From an uncultured Erysipelotrichaceae bacterium (GTDB lineage: Bacteria > Bacillota_I > Bacilli_A > RFN20 > CAG-826): 35,816 nucleotides of DNA. Below the pieces are notes generated by a model. It was not told the origin of the DNA and did not search any database. It saw nothing but the letters and a program-made list of their open reading frames with translations. The DNA lies in assembly GCA_902800905.1 (NCBI GenBank), contig CADCGC010000012.1, positions 1 through 35,816 on the forward strand. The letters are read 5' to 3'. Made by a program: the position numbers and the translations under genes. Positions 1 to 8,034 of the stretch are shown in pieces. Position 1 is the stretch's first letter. Each line of letters opens with the position of its first letter.

Positions 1-64
1 AGATAAGATAGTCCTGAAGTCAATTGTTTTAATATTGTAGAATAATGTCAAAAGGAGAAAGATT

Positions 65-709
65 ATGCTACATAAAAACATTTCAATTAGGCAAATTGTT
101 AACTATATAGATTCAGGAAGATTGTACTTTATTAGGCCGTTTATTAAAAACATAGATGAAAAGTTTACTATTAAACAATTTAATACTATTTACGCAGATA
201 AATATGTTGGTTCAATTTCTTTATTTGAATGCTCAAAAACGTTTATCAATATGAACGAAGATAATTTGAAATTATTTAAAATCAATAGATTTGTTTCGAC
301 CAACAAAGATATCGAGCAAGAATTACAACCAATTATATCTGATTACCAATCTTACTATTTATTGGAGAGTGGAGAAAAACTAATAACTGCTTTATATTCG
401 GCTCTAAAGGGTGCCTTTGTTTTTGGAGAAAAGAAGAAAGAGCTATTTGTGTATTTAAATAATGAAACTCATCCAAAATTCGCTTTTATGTCATTGGATG
501 AATCTTATGAACTTAAAGACAAAATATTTAAAGTCAAAGATATTTTTAAATTTGATGATGAATCTGATGTGGCTGATTTTGTTTACTCTACATACTCAAA
601 AAATAAATTAACTATTTTTAAAATATTGTTCAAACTATACAGGGCTTTTAATACAAAATATGAGAGTTCAATTTTTGCTTTCGAATATAGCCATTTTAAG
701 GTGGTATAG
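65..709 (+). CDS. Degenerate DUF262/GmrSD-N-like protein
   Basis: A 214-residue protein with a clear ribosome site (AAAGGAG at 51-57). The N-terminus (ISIRQIVNYIDSGRLYFIRP), a following YVGSISLFE segment and then YYLLESGEKLITALYSAL follow the order of the DUF262 (GmrSD N-terminal, ParB-like) fold, where the last segment is normally LLDGQQRLTSL. Here the DGQQR nucleotide-binding/catalytic motif is replaced by ESGEK, so activity is doubtful. It ends where the DUF262 core would normally continue towards a DUF1524 HNH domain, so it is either a truncated or a stand-alone form. It is the first gene seen of a compact cassette with a Sel1-repeat protein, a WYL regulator and a possible HNH-like protein. 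The DUF262 assignment is made by eye from motif order. Function is inferred as accessory or defence-related and is not shown by the sequence. Confidence 0.55.
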   Translation: MLHKNISIRQIVNYIDSGRLYFIRPFIKNIDEKFTIKQFNTIYADKYVGSISLFECSKTFINMNEDNLKLFKINRFVSTNKDIEQELQPIISDYQSYYLLESGEKLITALYSALKGAFVFGEKKKELFVYLNNETHPKFAFMSLDESYELKDKIFKVKDIFKFDDESDVADFVYSTYSKNKLTIFKILFKLYRAFNTKYESSIFAFEYSHFKVV

Positions 710-713
710 CTAT

Positions 714-1208
714 ATGTGGTACGATAAAAGTATTATTCAATATCCACTTAATAGTGAAACCGGCATTCCTACTCAAGAGGATTTGCTAAAGATAATGGAC
801 GAGGTTCCTCAATATACTTACATTGCAATTTGTGATTATCTAGCTGAAGTTATAAGGAGAGATGAAACTATCAATATTAATTTGATTGAAGAAAAATATT
901 ATTCTCATCCTGTTGAAACAGTATGGCAAACACACTATTTAACCAGTTATTATTTTCTTGCTTATTATTACTACAAACATAAACTTGACCCAAACAAGGC
1001 GATGAAATATGTTCAATTATCGCTTTTAGAAAGAGACTCTTATGATTCGGCAAGCGCATTATTAGTAAGATTTTATATAGAGGGATTTGGCGTGCCTAAA
1101 AATGAAAACATGGCAAAGAAAATATGGCTAAAAGCAAAGGAAGAAATCAAGACGTTTCCTTATAGATTTGAAATTCATCCATATAGTGTCTTTAATATGG
1201 AGTTATAA
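714..1208 (+). CDS. Sel1-like repeat protein
   Basis: About 164 residues. An in-frame ATG exists at 660, but that start would overlap the upstream gene by 50 bases. The ATG at 714 has AAGGTGG at 698-704 with 9-base spacing and lies 4 bases after the upstream stop, so I prefer it. The C-terminal third holds a typical Sel1/TPR-like helical repeat (SASALLVRFYIEGFGVPKNE followed by an Ala-Lys-Lys-Ile-Trp helix), preceded by a helix of similar type starting AMKYVQLSLLE. Such repeats mediate protein-protein contacts. There is no signal peptide or membrane segment, so it is probably cytoplasmic. The N-terminal 80 residues are not recognised. Tight spacing to both neighbours implies co-transcription with the DUF262-like and WYL genes. 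Confidence 0.6.
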   Translation: MWYDKSIIQYPLNSETGIPTQEDLLKIMDEVPQYTYIAICDYLAEVIRRDETININLIEEKYYSHPVETVWQTHYLTSYYFLAYYYYKHKLDPNKAMKYVQLSLLERDSYDSASALLVRFYIEGFGVPKNENMAKKIWLKAKEEIKTFPYRFEIHPYSVFNMEL

Positions 1209-1210
1209 TA

Positions 1211-2209
1211 ATGTCAATGATTGAAAATAAAAAAGCATCAATAATATTGATACTAAAAGTTCTTCAAGAATATTCTGACGAAGATCATTTTTTAACACAG
1301 CAAGACATCATAGATAAAGTTGATGAATTATATGGAATTGAATTAGAACGTAAATCAGTCGCGTTTTCCATCTCACTCTTACAAGAACTTGATTATGACA
1401 TAAACAAGTCTCCTAGAGGCGGATATGCTCTATTATCACGTGATTTTGATAATAGTGAGATTCGTTATATCACTGATGCATTGTTTTCTTCAAAATCATT
1501 AAGCGCTAAGCAAGCTGCTGAATTATCCAAGAAACTTAATTCTTGCTTAAGCAAATATCAAAGAAAAGAATATAACTATATCTATAAAAGTAGTGAAATA
1601 AATCGTTCTGAAAATAAAGAACTATTTTATACTTTAGAACTTATCGAAGAAGCCAAAAGAAGAGGCAAGAGAATATCTTTCCAATATCTAACGTATGACG
1701 AAAATGGAAAACCATACACCAAAATGGATGGATATCGATATATTGTGTCTCCCTATTATTCAGTCAATAGTAGTGGTCGTTATTATTTAATCTGCAATTA
1801 TAGAGAAAAATATAGAGCAATCACATGGTTCAGAATTGACTATATGCTCAACCCTAAAATCGAAGAGGAATGGCCAATTAAGTCAATTGAGTCTCTAAAA
1901 GGTGTTAAAGAGTTTGATATTGCTAAATATCTTAATGACAATATTTATCTTCTAGATGGTGATGTTATTAAGGCAACTATACAAATAGAGAATCCTAATT
2001 CGGTTCAATTTGTAGTGGATTGGTTTGGAAAGAATGCGAAGATCTACAAGAAGGACGATAAGTTACTTGCTGATATTAAATGTAATGAAAGTGCATTGTT
2101 TTATTGGTATATGCAATATAGCGAAACATTAACGATAATTTCACCACAGTCTTTAATTGATAGAGTTAAAAATGAAGCAGAAAGGATACTTAATAAATAT
2201 GACAAATGA
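1211..2209 (+). CDS. WYL-domain transcriptional regulator
   Basis: A 332-residue protein starting 2 bases after the upstream stop. Its ribosome site GGAG (1199-1202) lies inside the preceding gene. Residues about 8-75 form a winged helix (TQQDIIDKVDELYGIELERK, then a basic SPRGGYAL wing). A WYL domain follows at about 140-225, with the family pattern KRISFQYLTYDENGKP ... GYRYIVSPYYSVNSSGRYYLI ... FRIDYM. The last 100 residues match the WCX extension. Length and order are those of PafC/CapW/BrxR-type regulators, which bind DNA as dimers and sense ligands through WYL. WYL regulators often repress phage-defence operons, which fits the neighbouring DUF262-like and HNH-like genes. The DNA target is unknown. 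The stop is TGA, overlapped by the next start. Confidence 0.85.
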   Translation: MSMIENKKASIILILKVLQEYSDEDHFLTQQDIIDKVDELYGIELERKSVAFSISLLQELDYDINKSPRGGYALLSRDFDNSEIRYITDALFSSKSLSAKQAAELSKKLNSCLSKYQRKEYNYIYKSSEINRSENKELFYTLELIEEAKRRGKRISFQYLTYDENGKPYTKMDGYRYIVSPYYSVNSSGRYYLICNYREKYRAITWFRIDYMLNPKIEEEWPIKSIESLKGVKEFDIAKYLNDNIYLLDGDVIKATIQIENPNSVQFVVDWFGKNAKIYKKDDKLLADIKCNESALFYWYMQYSETLTIISPQSLIDRVKNEAERILNKYDK

Positions 2210-2813
2210 TGTTTTAGATGTAATTATTTATTTTGTTAAAAGTTACAGAAACGAAACAAAGGAGAATAAACCAAATATACAATCAAATTTTAAAGGTAAA
2301 AAATATCATATTTGGAACGCTGATTATTTACTTAACCAAATTTTGAGACAAATCAGTATTCCCGAGAATCACATTTTATTATCTGAAGCCGCCAAAGAAA
2401 AATGGGAACAATTAAATCCTTCAGGAAAAAAAGGTTCATTAATCACAAATTATTATTACCACGAAAAATTAAAAGCCCAATGTAATGAACCAGTAAAAGT
2501 TAAATGTTATAAAGGTGCAGAAACCAAAGAGTATAAAACCGAAATAAAAAACGGTGAAGTTTTCATTTTTAGAGATGTTTTTCATTACGAACACACAATC
2601 CCAATTAGTGCCATTATTAAGGAATTGTTGAAACTAGACGAAAAAAACAATCTGAATTACGATTCTGTTTCTTGTGTTCTTAATAAAATGTATATTTGCA
2701 GAATGTTGAAAGAAGAAGACAGGAAAATAGACGAAAAATACAATAGATCAATAGAATTAGAAGAAGTGTTGGAAAAGGTTTATAAACCAAAGCAAATATA
2801 TATTGTTAAATGA
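2199..2813 (+). CDS. Hypothetical protein, possible HNH-like nuclease
   Basis: 204 residues from the ATG at 2199, with AAAGGA at 2181-2186 and an 11-base overlap with the WYL gene. An upstream in-frame ATG at 2157 would need a 53-base overlap and is less likely. The protein is rich in Lys, Tyr and Asn. The C-terminal half contains FHYEHTIPISAIIKELLKL and then VLNKMYICRMLKEEDRKI. This resembles the His-x-x-His plus 'EED' arrangement of beta-beta-alpha-metal (HNH-like) nucleases and some restriction-enzyme-like hypothetical proteins, but I cannot align a full HNH core. Translational overlap with a WYL regulator and linkage to a DUF262-like gene make a nucleic-acid or defence role plausible. A fold comparison would be needed to confirm it. 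Confidence 0.4.
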   Translation: MTNDVLDVIIYFVKSYRNETKENKPNIQSNFKGKKYHIWNADYLLNQILRQISIPENHILLSEAAKEKWEQLNPSGKKGSLITNYYYHEKLKAQCNEPVKVKCYKGAETKEYKTEIKNGEVFIFRDVFHYEHTIPISAIIKELLKLDEKNNLNYDSVSCVLNKMYICRMLKEEDRKIDEKYNRSIELEEVLEKVYKPKQIYIVK

Positions 2814-2893
2814 CAAAATTAATATCGCGTTGCACGATTGTAAAGATATTATTGCAATAAATAACTGCTCTATGATAGCGGCAATCAAAGTTT

Positions 2894-3100
2894 GCTGCCC
2901 CGTTTTTGTAAAAATATTTGAAAAGCCAATATAAGATGCGAAAATCTAAAAATATATTAATAAACTAGTGTAAAAGCACTAATTATCTTTGCATTTTAAG
3001 ACATTTTTCGAGCGTACTTGATTTATTAGAAGAAGTGGAACTCTAAGTAAAAACGGGGCAGCGAGTTGTTTTGACACGAAAATACAAGAGGTAGCGAGTT
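2894..3100. mobile_element. Possible insertion-sequence relic or MITE-like element
   Basis: GCTGCCCCGTTTTT at 2894-2907 is repeated as a perfect inverted copy, AAAAACGGGGCAGC, at 3049-3062, with 141 bases between. Read on the minus strand, the right copy is preceded by TGTCAAAACAACTC, giving a TGTCA-starting end of the style seen in IS21-type elements. The octamer AGCGAGTT is repeated at 3060-3067 and 3093-3100, resembling multiple terminal transposase sites. No transposase gene remains. The family assignment is inference; only the repeats are directly seen. Confidence 0.3.
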
Positions 3101-3139
3101 ATTATTGGAACCCTTCGGATCCACCAAAATGTTGTATAT

Positions 3140-3180
3140 ACCCCAATTTGTCAAACCAGATTAGGGGTTTTATTTTATTT
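3140..3180 (+). terminator. Rho-independent terminator-like hairpin
   Basis: ACCCCAAT (3140-3147) pairs with ATT-A-GGGGT (3160-3168, one bulged A), followed by TTTTATTTTATTT. It would stop transcription entering the fructan locus from the left. Confidence 0.6.
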
Positions 3181-3232
3181 AAGCAAAAAGTCAGATTGTT
3201 AGTAGATATTTTGCATTTTATATTTTTAATAT

Positions 3233-3260
3233 TTGTAAAGAAACGTGCGCATAATATAAA
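3233..3260 (+). promoter_or_regulatory. Promoter of GH32-A
   Basis: TTGTAA (3233-3238), a 16-base spacer and TATAAA (3255-3260) lie just upstream of the operator. The sequence around the -10 (CGCATAATATAAAATA) is nearly the same as at the promoter of the transporter operon (CGCAATATAAAATA at 6726-6740). Confidence 0.55.
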
Positions 3261-3274
3261 ATATGTTTACAAAA

Positions 3275-3288
3275 TGGAAACGTTTCCA
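3275..3288. promoter_or_regulatory. LacI/CcpA-type operator, copy 1
   Basis: A perfect 14-base palindrome, TGGAAACGTTTCCA, starts 14 bases after the -10 and lies before the GH32-A start. The same palindrome recurs at 6754 and 22072. The central CG and its length fit LacI-family operators; it also matches the catabolite-response (cre) consensus, so the local LacI protein and a CcpA-like protein are both possible binders. Confidence 0.8.
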
Positions 3289-3302
3289 AATTATAGTAAA
3301 TT

Positions 3303-6300
3303 ATGTTTTTAAAGCTTTTTATTCCTCTGTTTGTTACAACTATTGCTTTGGTTCCTCAAATCAACCAAAGGCATATTGACAATACGACCATTGACGGGAG
3401 TGGAGATGTTTTTTCATTAACTGATGTTAGCTATGCTTCTAATGAAAGCTTTGTCTATACTTCAACCGCTAATTTTGAAAACGGTCAAGCTTGTGGCCTT
3501 GTTTTTGGCGCGCTTCAAGATGAACATTATTGGGTGTTTAATGTCGATAGATATGAAAATAGAACCAAACTTCTCTATTTCTCTAGAGGACACGATACTC
3601 AAGAAGTTAGATGGGACTATTTAATTGGAAACGATAAAACTACACAGTCCGAATTTAATCTCATTAACCCAAGAGTGAGAGAAAACCAAAGGTTTGATTT
3701 GAAGGTAGTGGTATCTGCAAGCGGAAACCATAGATACGCCGAATTCTTCATTGACAACATTAAACGTTTTGGTGTTGATAGCACGATTGATTTAAAAGAT
3801 TATTCATATGAAGGTGGATATCTAGGATATAACGTCTTTAATAGTAGAACAAACTTCACTAATACTACCTTTGGTAAAAGTGATTACACATATTACACAG
3901 AACTATACCGTAACCAATATCATTATTCACAGTTCTCACATTGGAATAATGATCCTAATGGACTAGTTTATTATGATGGTTGGTATCACTTATATTATCA
4001 AACAAATCCATTCGATAAACATTGGGCTGATATGTATTGGGGACACGCTAGAAGTAGAGATTTGATTCACTGGCAAGAACTCCCAATCGCTTTATTCCCA
4101 GATGACGGAACAATGAATCAAGGCTTAGGGAATGGATATGCTTGGAGCGGAATTGCGATGGTGTATCATCGTGGAATGAGTCAAGAAATTGATAATCGAG
4201 GCTGGTTCGGCGATAACGAAAGTGGACTCCTTGGATATTTCACTCGTGATGGTCAAAGACAAGACCAAGTTATTATCGTAAGTAATGATGGTGGTATAAC
4301 ATGGGAAAAGAAATGGCTTATCTCTCAACATTTATGTGTTGATGGACGAAAAGCTGATTGTCGTGACCCATCTGTATTTGAAATGAAAAAGATCGGAAAT
4401 AAGGTCACTCTTTGGGGAATGGTCCTTTCTGGCGGAAACGAAAATAAAGTCTGGTATTTGAAGTCAGAAGACATGGTTAACTGGAGTTTTGCTGGAGAAT
4501 TTGACTATATTTACCCAGAATGTGTCACTGTTAAACAAATTAGTGATGGCCACTATGTTATGAGTGTTGCTAGTAGACATTATGTACTAGGCGACTTCTA
4601 CTATAACGAAGGAAGCGGAATGATTGAATTCCATAATCTAAACGGAAACCCTGTCTCTCAATCTGACTTTGTGAAAATGGATTATGGTGAAGATAGTTAC
4701 GCTGCTCAGTGTTTCTATATCGATGACCCAATGAGTAAATATTATGGCAAGGCCGTTTCTATTAGCTGGTTCTCAGGATTACCAAGTGATGCTGAAAGCG
4801 GCTTATATGCGAACGCAAGAGATCCATGGAATGGTGGAGGAATGACTATTCCTGTAGTTTTAGGCATTAAAGATAATGTTTTAACTCAAACTCCAATCAC
4901 ACGCGATAATGATGATGAAGGATTTGAAAGCGATGTAAGTAAGAAGAGCCTTTTCAATATCAGTGGTTTCTCATACGATTCAAATACCAACTTACTTAAT
5001 AGTGTGACTGCTCACACTTTTGAACTAGAGGCAGATATTACCAACGAAGACGAAGCTGGTATCGAATTTAAAGTCATGATGTCTGATTATGAATATACTT
5101 CATTCGGTTGGAACAAGACTGAGGGATATTATATTGACCGTAACTATACTTATGATGCAGATATTGATTTCCATAAAAATTATCATCATAGATTCACAAC
5201 TGGATCAGTAGGAAATAACACCCATCAGACATTCTATGTTTTAGCAGATAATGGGTCTCTTGAGGTTTTTTGTGATGAATTTAAATATTCTTTCTACAAT
5301 TTAATCTTACCTGGACCATGTTCAAATGGCTTCGATTTTGCGGTGTCTAGTAGAGTTCAAATCAATTCCTTATATATCAATAATATTAAATCTACTTGGA
5401 GAGATACTGCTCACACTGAGGGGACTTTAATTGTTCCTAAAACCAGTGTTGATTTAGATTCAGTGTTTAAACCAGGAAAAGAAGTTATTGTTTATTCCAC
5501 TAATGGAGACGATATTACTTGGAATGTCACCAGTGGATCAGAAAACATTAATGTAAATAGAACTCCTAACGGATTATATGTGACTCCTACTGGTAACGGT
5601 CAATCCGTTATAGAAGTATCCGCTAATGATATGACAAAAACAATTAATGTTTCTTCTAGATATGGAATAGTGAATTGTTTCTATGAGCTAAAGGAAGAAA
5701 ACATTAATTCAGGTAGTTGGTATATAGATCCTAACGGATTAGTGGGAAATCGTAATGATGGAGACGGGTTTATTCTTTCTGATGATATCGGAAGTGACTT
5801 TGTTTATTCAGCGTCGTTTGATGTCAGTAACGCTGCGGCGGCCGGGCTTCTCTTTAGATCAACAAGCAATATGTCTTCTTACATCATGGCAAACTATGAT
5901 AAGAACGCTGGAATATGCAAGGTCTGGTCATATAACGGAGATAGTTATCAAGAACTAGCGAATGTAGGTGTTCATCCAGTTGATGTTAATCATGTCACTT
6001 TGAAAGTGACTGCTTATGGAAGAAATGTTAGGGTCGCTCTTGATGGAAATGAAGTGATTAACACGCAAATTAGAGAAAGTGATCCATTATCTGGGCATTA
6101 TGGATTAAATGTCTTTTCTGGAACCGCTCATTATTCTGAAATCAAGTTCTCTTACTTAGCTATGACTTTTGCAGAAAGACTATTAGAATTAACTGGAGAA
6201 GCATGTGAAGGAAACTATTCAGGCACAATTAATAAGAGCGCTCAATTACACGCAATTTGGCTAACTCTACAAAACGATTATTATTCAAAAATGAATAGCG

Positions 6301-6620
6301 AACAAAAACAAATTTTAGCGAATGCTGAATTTGATGTTAGCGGTGATGTTGTTACTGCTAGAAGTGGTACAAATCAAACAGTAGCAGAAGCGATGGCAAG
6401 ATATGAAATGCTTGTTTCAAAATATGGCGCTAATCAATATGGTGATAATAAATTAACTGACTTTGTTAATAGGGGCGTTACACCAGTTCAAAATCAATTA
6501 ATGAGCCTATTTGGAAGTAATGAAAACATTAATGTCACCCTATTAATTGTTATCATCTCATCTTTAAGTATTATTTCTATCAGCGCGTGTCTATTTTTAC
6601 GAAAGAAAAAAGTGCATTAG
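3303..6620 (+). CDS. GH32-A: giant surface fructanase (levanase/inulinase-like)
   Basis: A 1105-residue secreted enzyme of family GH32, which hydrolyses beta-fructosidic bonds. The start encodes a signal peptide (MFLKLFIPLFVTTIALV), though no Shine-Dalgarno precedes it. Domains: CBM66-like beta-sandwich (about 35-190); GH32 propeller with nucleophile motif WNNDPNG (W214, D217), RDP (354-356) and acid/base EC (E406, C407); GH32 C-terminal sandwich (about 530-705); bacterial Ig-like domain (about 708-790); second CBM66-like domain (about 790-955); helical segment; membrane helix (about 1077-1098) with an RKKK tail. There is no LPXTG, so it is probably membrane-anchored. It is transcribed alone from the first operator and ends at a strong terminator. 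It is closely related to GH32-B along most of its length; the tails differ. Substrate (levan or inulin) and endo/exo mode cannot be read from the sequence. Confidence 0.93.
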   Translation: MFLKLFIPLFVTTIALVPQINQRHIDNTTIDGSGDVFSLTDVSYASNESFVYTSTANFENGQACGLVFGALQDEHYWVFNVDRYENRTKLLYFSRGHDTQEVRWDYLIGNDKTTQSEFNLINPRVRENQRFDLKVVVSASGNHRYAEFFIDNIKRFGVDSTIDLKDYSYEGGYLGYNVFNSRTNFTNTTFGKSDYTYYTELYRNQYHYSQFSHWNNDPNGLVYYDGWYHLYYQTNPFDKHWADMYWGHARSRDLIHWQELPIALFPDDGTMNQGLGNGYAWSGIAMVYHRGMSQEIDNRGWFGDNESGLLGYFTRDGQRQDQVIIVSNDGGITWEKKWLISQHLCVDGRKADCRDPSVFEMKKIGNKVTLWGMVLSGGNENKVWYLKSEDMVNWSFAGEFDYIYPECVTVKQISDGHYVMSVASRHYVLGDFYYNEGSGMIEFHNLNGNPVSQSDFVKMDYGEDSYAAQCFYIDDPMSKYYGKAVSISWFSGLPSDAESGLYANARDPWNGGGMTIPVVLGIKDNVLTQTPITRDNDDEGFESDVSKKSLFNISGFSYDSNTNLLNSVTAHTFELEADITNEDEAGIEFKVMMSDYEYTSFGWNKTEGYYIDRNYTYDADIDFHKNYHHRFTTGSVGNNTHQTFYVLADNGSLEVFCDEFKYSFYNLILPGPCSNGFDFAVSSRVQINSLYINNIKSTWRDTAHTEGTLIVPKTSVDLDSVFKPGKEVIVYSTNGDDITWNVTSGSENINVNRTPNGLYVTPTGNGQSVIEVSANDMTKTINVSSRYGIVNCFYELKEENINSGSWYIDPNGLVGNRNDGDGFILSDDIGSDFVYSASFDVSNAAAAGLLFRSTSNMSSYIMANYDKNAGICKVWSYNGDSYQELANVGVHPVDVNHVTLKVTAYGRNVRVALDGNEVINTQIRESDPLSGHYGLNVFSGTAHYSEIKFSYLAMTFAERLLELTGEACEGNYSGTINKSAQLHAIWLTLQNDYYSKMNSEQKQILANAEFDVSGDVVTARSGTNQTVAEAMARYEMLVSKYGANQYGDNKLTDFVNRGVTPVQNQLMSLFGSNENINVTLLIVIISSLSIISISACLFLRKKKVH

Positions 6621-6643
6621 CTAAAAATATTTAAATACAATTC

Positions 6644-6697
6644 AAGGCGTTTCTTATATGGTTTTTGAAACTAGAGACGCCTTTATTTTTTATTTTT
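6644..6697 (+). terminator. Terminator after GH32-A
   Basis: AAGGCGTTTC (6644-6653) pairs with GAGACGCCTT (6674-6683) through a 10-base stem with one G-T pair, followed by TTATTTTTTATTTTT. Confidence 0.85.
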
Positions 6698-6708
6698 AAA
6701 TGTTTTTG

Positions 6709-6736
6709 TTGAAATATTTTACACACGCAATATAAA
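6709..6736 (+). promoter_or_regulatory. Promoter of the transporter/GH32 operon
   Basis: TTGAAA (6709-6714), a 16-base spacer and TATAAA (6731-6736). The geometry and -10 context match the GH32-A promoter, and the operator starts 17 bases after the -10. Confidence 0.6.
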
Positions 6737-6753
6737 ATAAAACTAACCAAAAA

Positions 6754-6767
6754 TGGAAACGTTTCCA
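6754..6767. promoter_or_regulatory. LacI/CcpA-type operator, copy 2
   Basis: Perfect palindrome TGGAAACGTTTCCA between the -10 and the ribosome site of the ABC ATPase gene, just downstream of the expected transcription start. A bound repressor here would block or road-block RNA polymerase. Confidence 0.8.
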
Positions 6768-6792
6768 AAATCATTCTTAGGAGTTGTGTTTT

Positions 6793-8031
6793 ATGGCCAA
6801 ACTTTTACTCTCTAACATCTGCAAGGTCTATCCTTCTAGAGACAAACAACCTTCAATTTTTAAACGTCTTTTTACTAAGGACAAAAGCAAATTAAAGAAA
6901 CCTGAAGACTTCGTTGCTGTTAAAAATTTCAACTTAGAAATTGAAGATGGTGAATTTGTTGTTTTTGTTGGCCCATCTGGTTGTGGAAAATCAACCACTT
7001 TAAGAATGATTGCTGGTCTAGAAGATATTACCGCTGGTGAATTATATATGGATGATGTTCTTTTGAATAACGTCGATCCAATGAATAGAGATATGGCAAT
7101 GGTGTTCCAAAGCTATGCCCTATATCCACACCTCACTGCTTATGACAATATTGCCTTTGGTTTAAAGATTAGAAAAATCGAAGACACTGTTACTGATAAA
7201 GACGGCAATACCAAAACAATTAAAAGACATCACACAAAAGCTGAGATTGATGAAAAAGTTCAATGGGCTGCTGAAATTTTAGGTATTAAAGAATTATTAG
7301 GAAGAAAACCATCTGAAATGAGTGGTGGTCAATGTCAACGTGTCGCTTTAGGAAGAGCGATTGTTCGTGGACCAAAAGTCTTCTTATTAGACGAACCATT
7401 ATCAAACTTAGACGCTAAACTCAGAACTTCAATGAGAAGTGAAATTGTTAAATTACATCAAAGATTAGGAACAACATTCATTTATGTTACCCATGACCAA
7501 ATCGAAGCGATGACTATGGGTACTAAGATTGTTGTCATGAAAGATGGTGTGATTCAACAAGTTGATAAGCCAACTGACTTATTCTTATATCCTAATAATA
7601 TATTTGTTGCAGGATTCATTGGCACTCCACAAATGAACTTCTTTGATGTCGTCTTAAAAGGCGATAGTAGTAAAGTTAATTTGACTTTAGAGGACGGAGA
7701 AACTCTCGCCTTAGACGCTAAGAAGATGAGAAAGATCAATCCTGAATATTTAGATAACGAAGAACATAATTGTGTTTTAGGCGTTAGAGCCGAACACTTA
7801 AAGATTGCAGATAAAGGAATTAACGCGGTTCTTTCCATTTTTGAAATCCTTGGAACAACCACTCATTTATTTATGCATTTAGAGAACCAAGAAAAAGAAT
7901 TCATCGTTGCCACTGATGAAAGTAGAGCGTGGGTACATGGTGACAAATTCAAATTATTCTTTGACGAAGAAAAGATTCATTTATTCGATAAAGAAAGTGG
8001 TCTATCCATTTTAGAAGGAGCAAAAAAATAA
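6793..8031 (+). CDS. CUT1 sugar ABC transporter ATPase (MsmX/UgpC-like)
   Basis: 412 residues from the ATG at 6793, with AGGAG at 6779-6783. A TTG at 6784 is open in frame but lacks a ribosome site. It energises sugar import at the inner face of the membrane. Walker A GPSGCGKS (60-67), signature MSGGQ (SGGQ 177-180), Walker B FLLDEP (197-202) and switch His234 are all intact, followed by a C-terminal TOBE/regulatory domain of the MsmX/MalK type. Two insertions relative to MsmX are visible: about 28 basic residues (roughly 14-42, PSRDKQPSIFKRLFTKDKSK...) before the first core strand, and a short charged segment (TVTDKDGNTKTIKRHH) after the Q-loop region. It leads the operon with the binding protein and permeases 4.4 kb downstream, so the import system is complete. 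Confidence 0.93.
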   Translation: MAKLLLSNICKVYPSRDKQPSIFKRLFTKDKSKLKKPEDFVAVKNFNLEIEDGEFVVFVGPSGCGKSTTLRMIAGLEDITAGELYMDDVLLNNVDPMNRDMAMVFQSYALYPHLTAYDNIAFGLKIRKIEDTVTDKDGNTKTIKRHHTKAEIDEKVQWAAEILGIKELLGRKPSEMSGGQCQRVALGRAIVRGPKVFLLDEPLSNLDAKLRTSMRSEIVKLHQRLGTTFIYVTHDQIEAMTMGTKIVVMKDGVIQQVDKPTDLFLYPNNIFVAGFIGTPQMNFFDVVLKGDSSKVNLTLEDGETLALDAKKMRKINPEYLDNEEHNCVLGVRAEHLKIADKGINAVLSIFEILGTTTHLFMHLENQEKEFIVATDESRAWVHGDKFKLFFDEEKIHLFDKESGLSILEGAKK

Positions 8032-8034
8032 TAT

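Larger units (their letters stand above)
2814..3302. other. 489-base non-coding region before the fructan locus
   Basis: No convincing gene is seen on either strand. It holds an insertion-sequence-like pair of inverted repeats (2894-3100), a short open segment (about 2970-3040, ending LDLLEEVEL then TAA) that could be a transposase tail remnant, a terminator-like hairpin (3140-3180), and the promoter and operator of the first GH32 gene (3233-3288). Confidence 0.6.

Noticed and set aside
2157..2198. Earlier in-frame start for the possible HNH-like gene (and likewise 660 for the Sel1 gene, 22071, 24013 and 26000 for later genes).
   Set aside because: These starts lie inside upstream genes, an operator or a terminator, and each gene has a better-placed ATG downstream with a ribosome site or signal peptide.
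3108..3125. GAACCCTTCGGATCCACCA resembles the 3' end of a tRNA or tmRNA, followed by a terminator.
   Set aside because: The flanking bases cannot form a T-stem or acceptor stem, and no cloverleaf can be drawn upstream. It could still be an integration scar.
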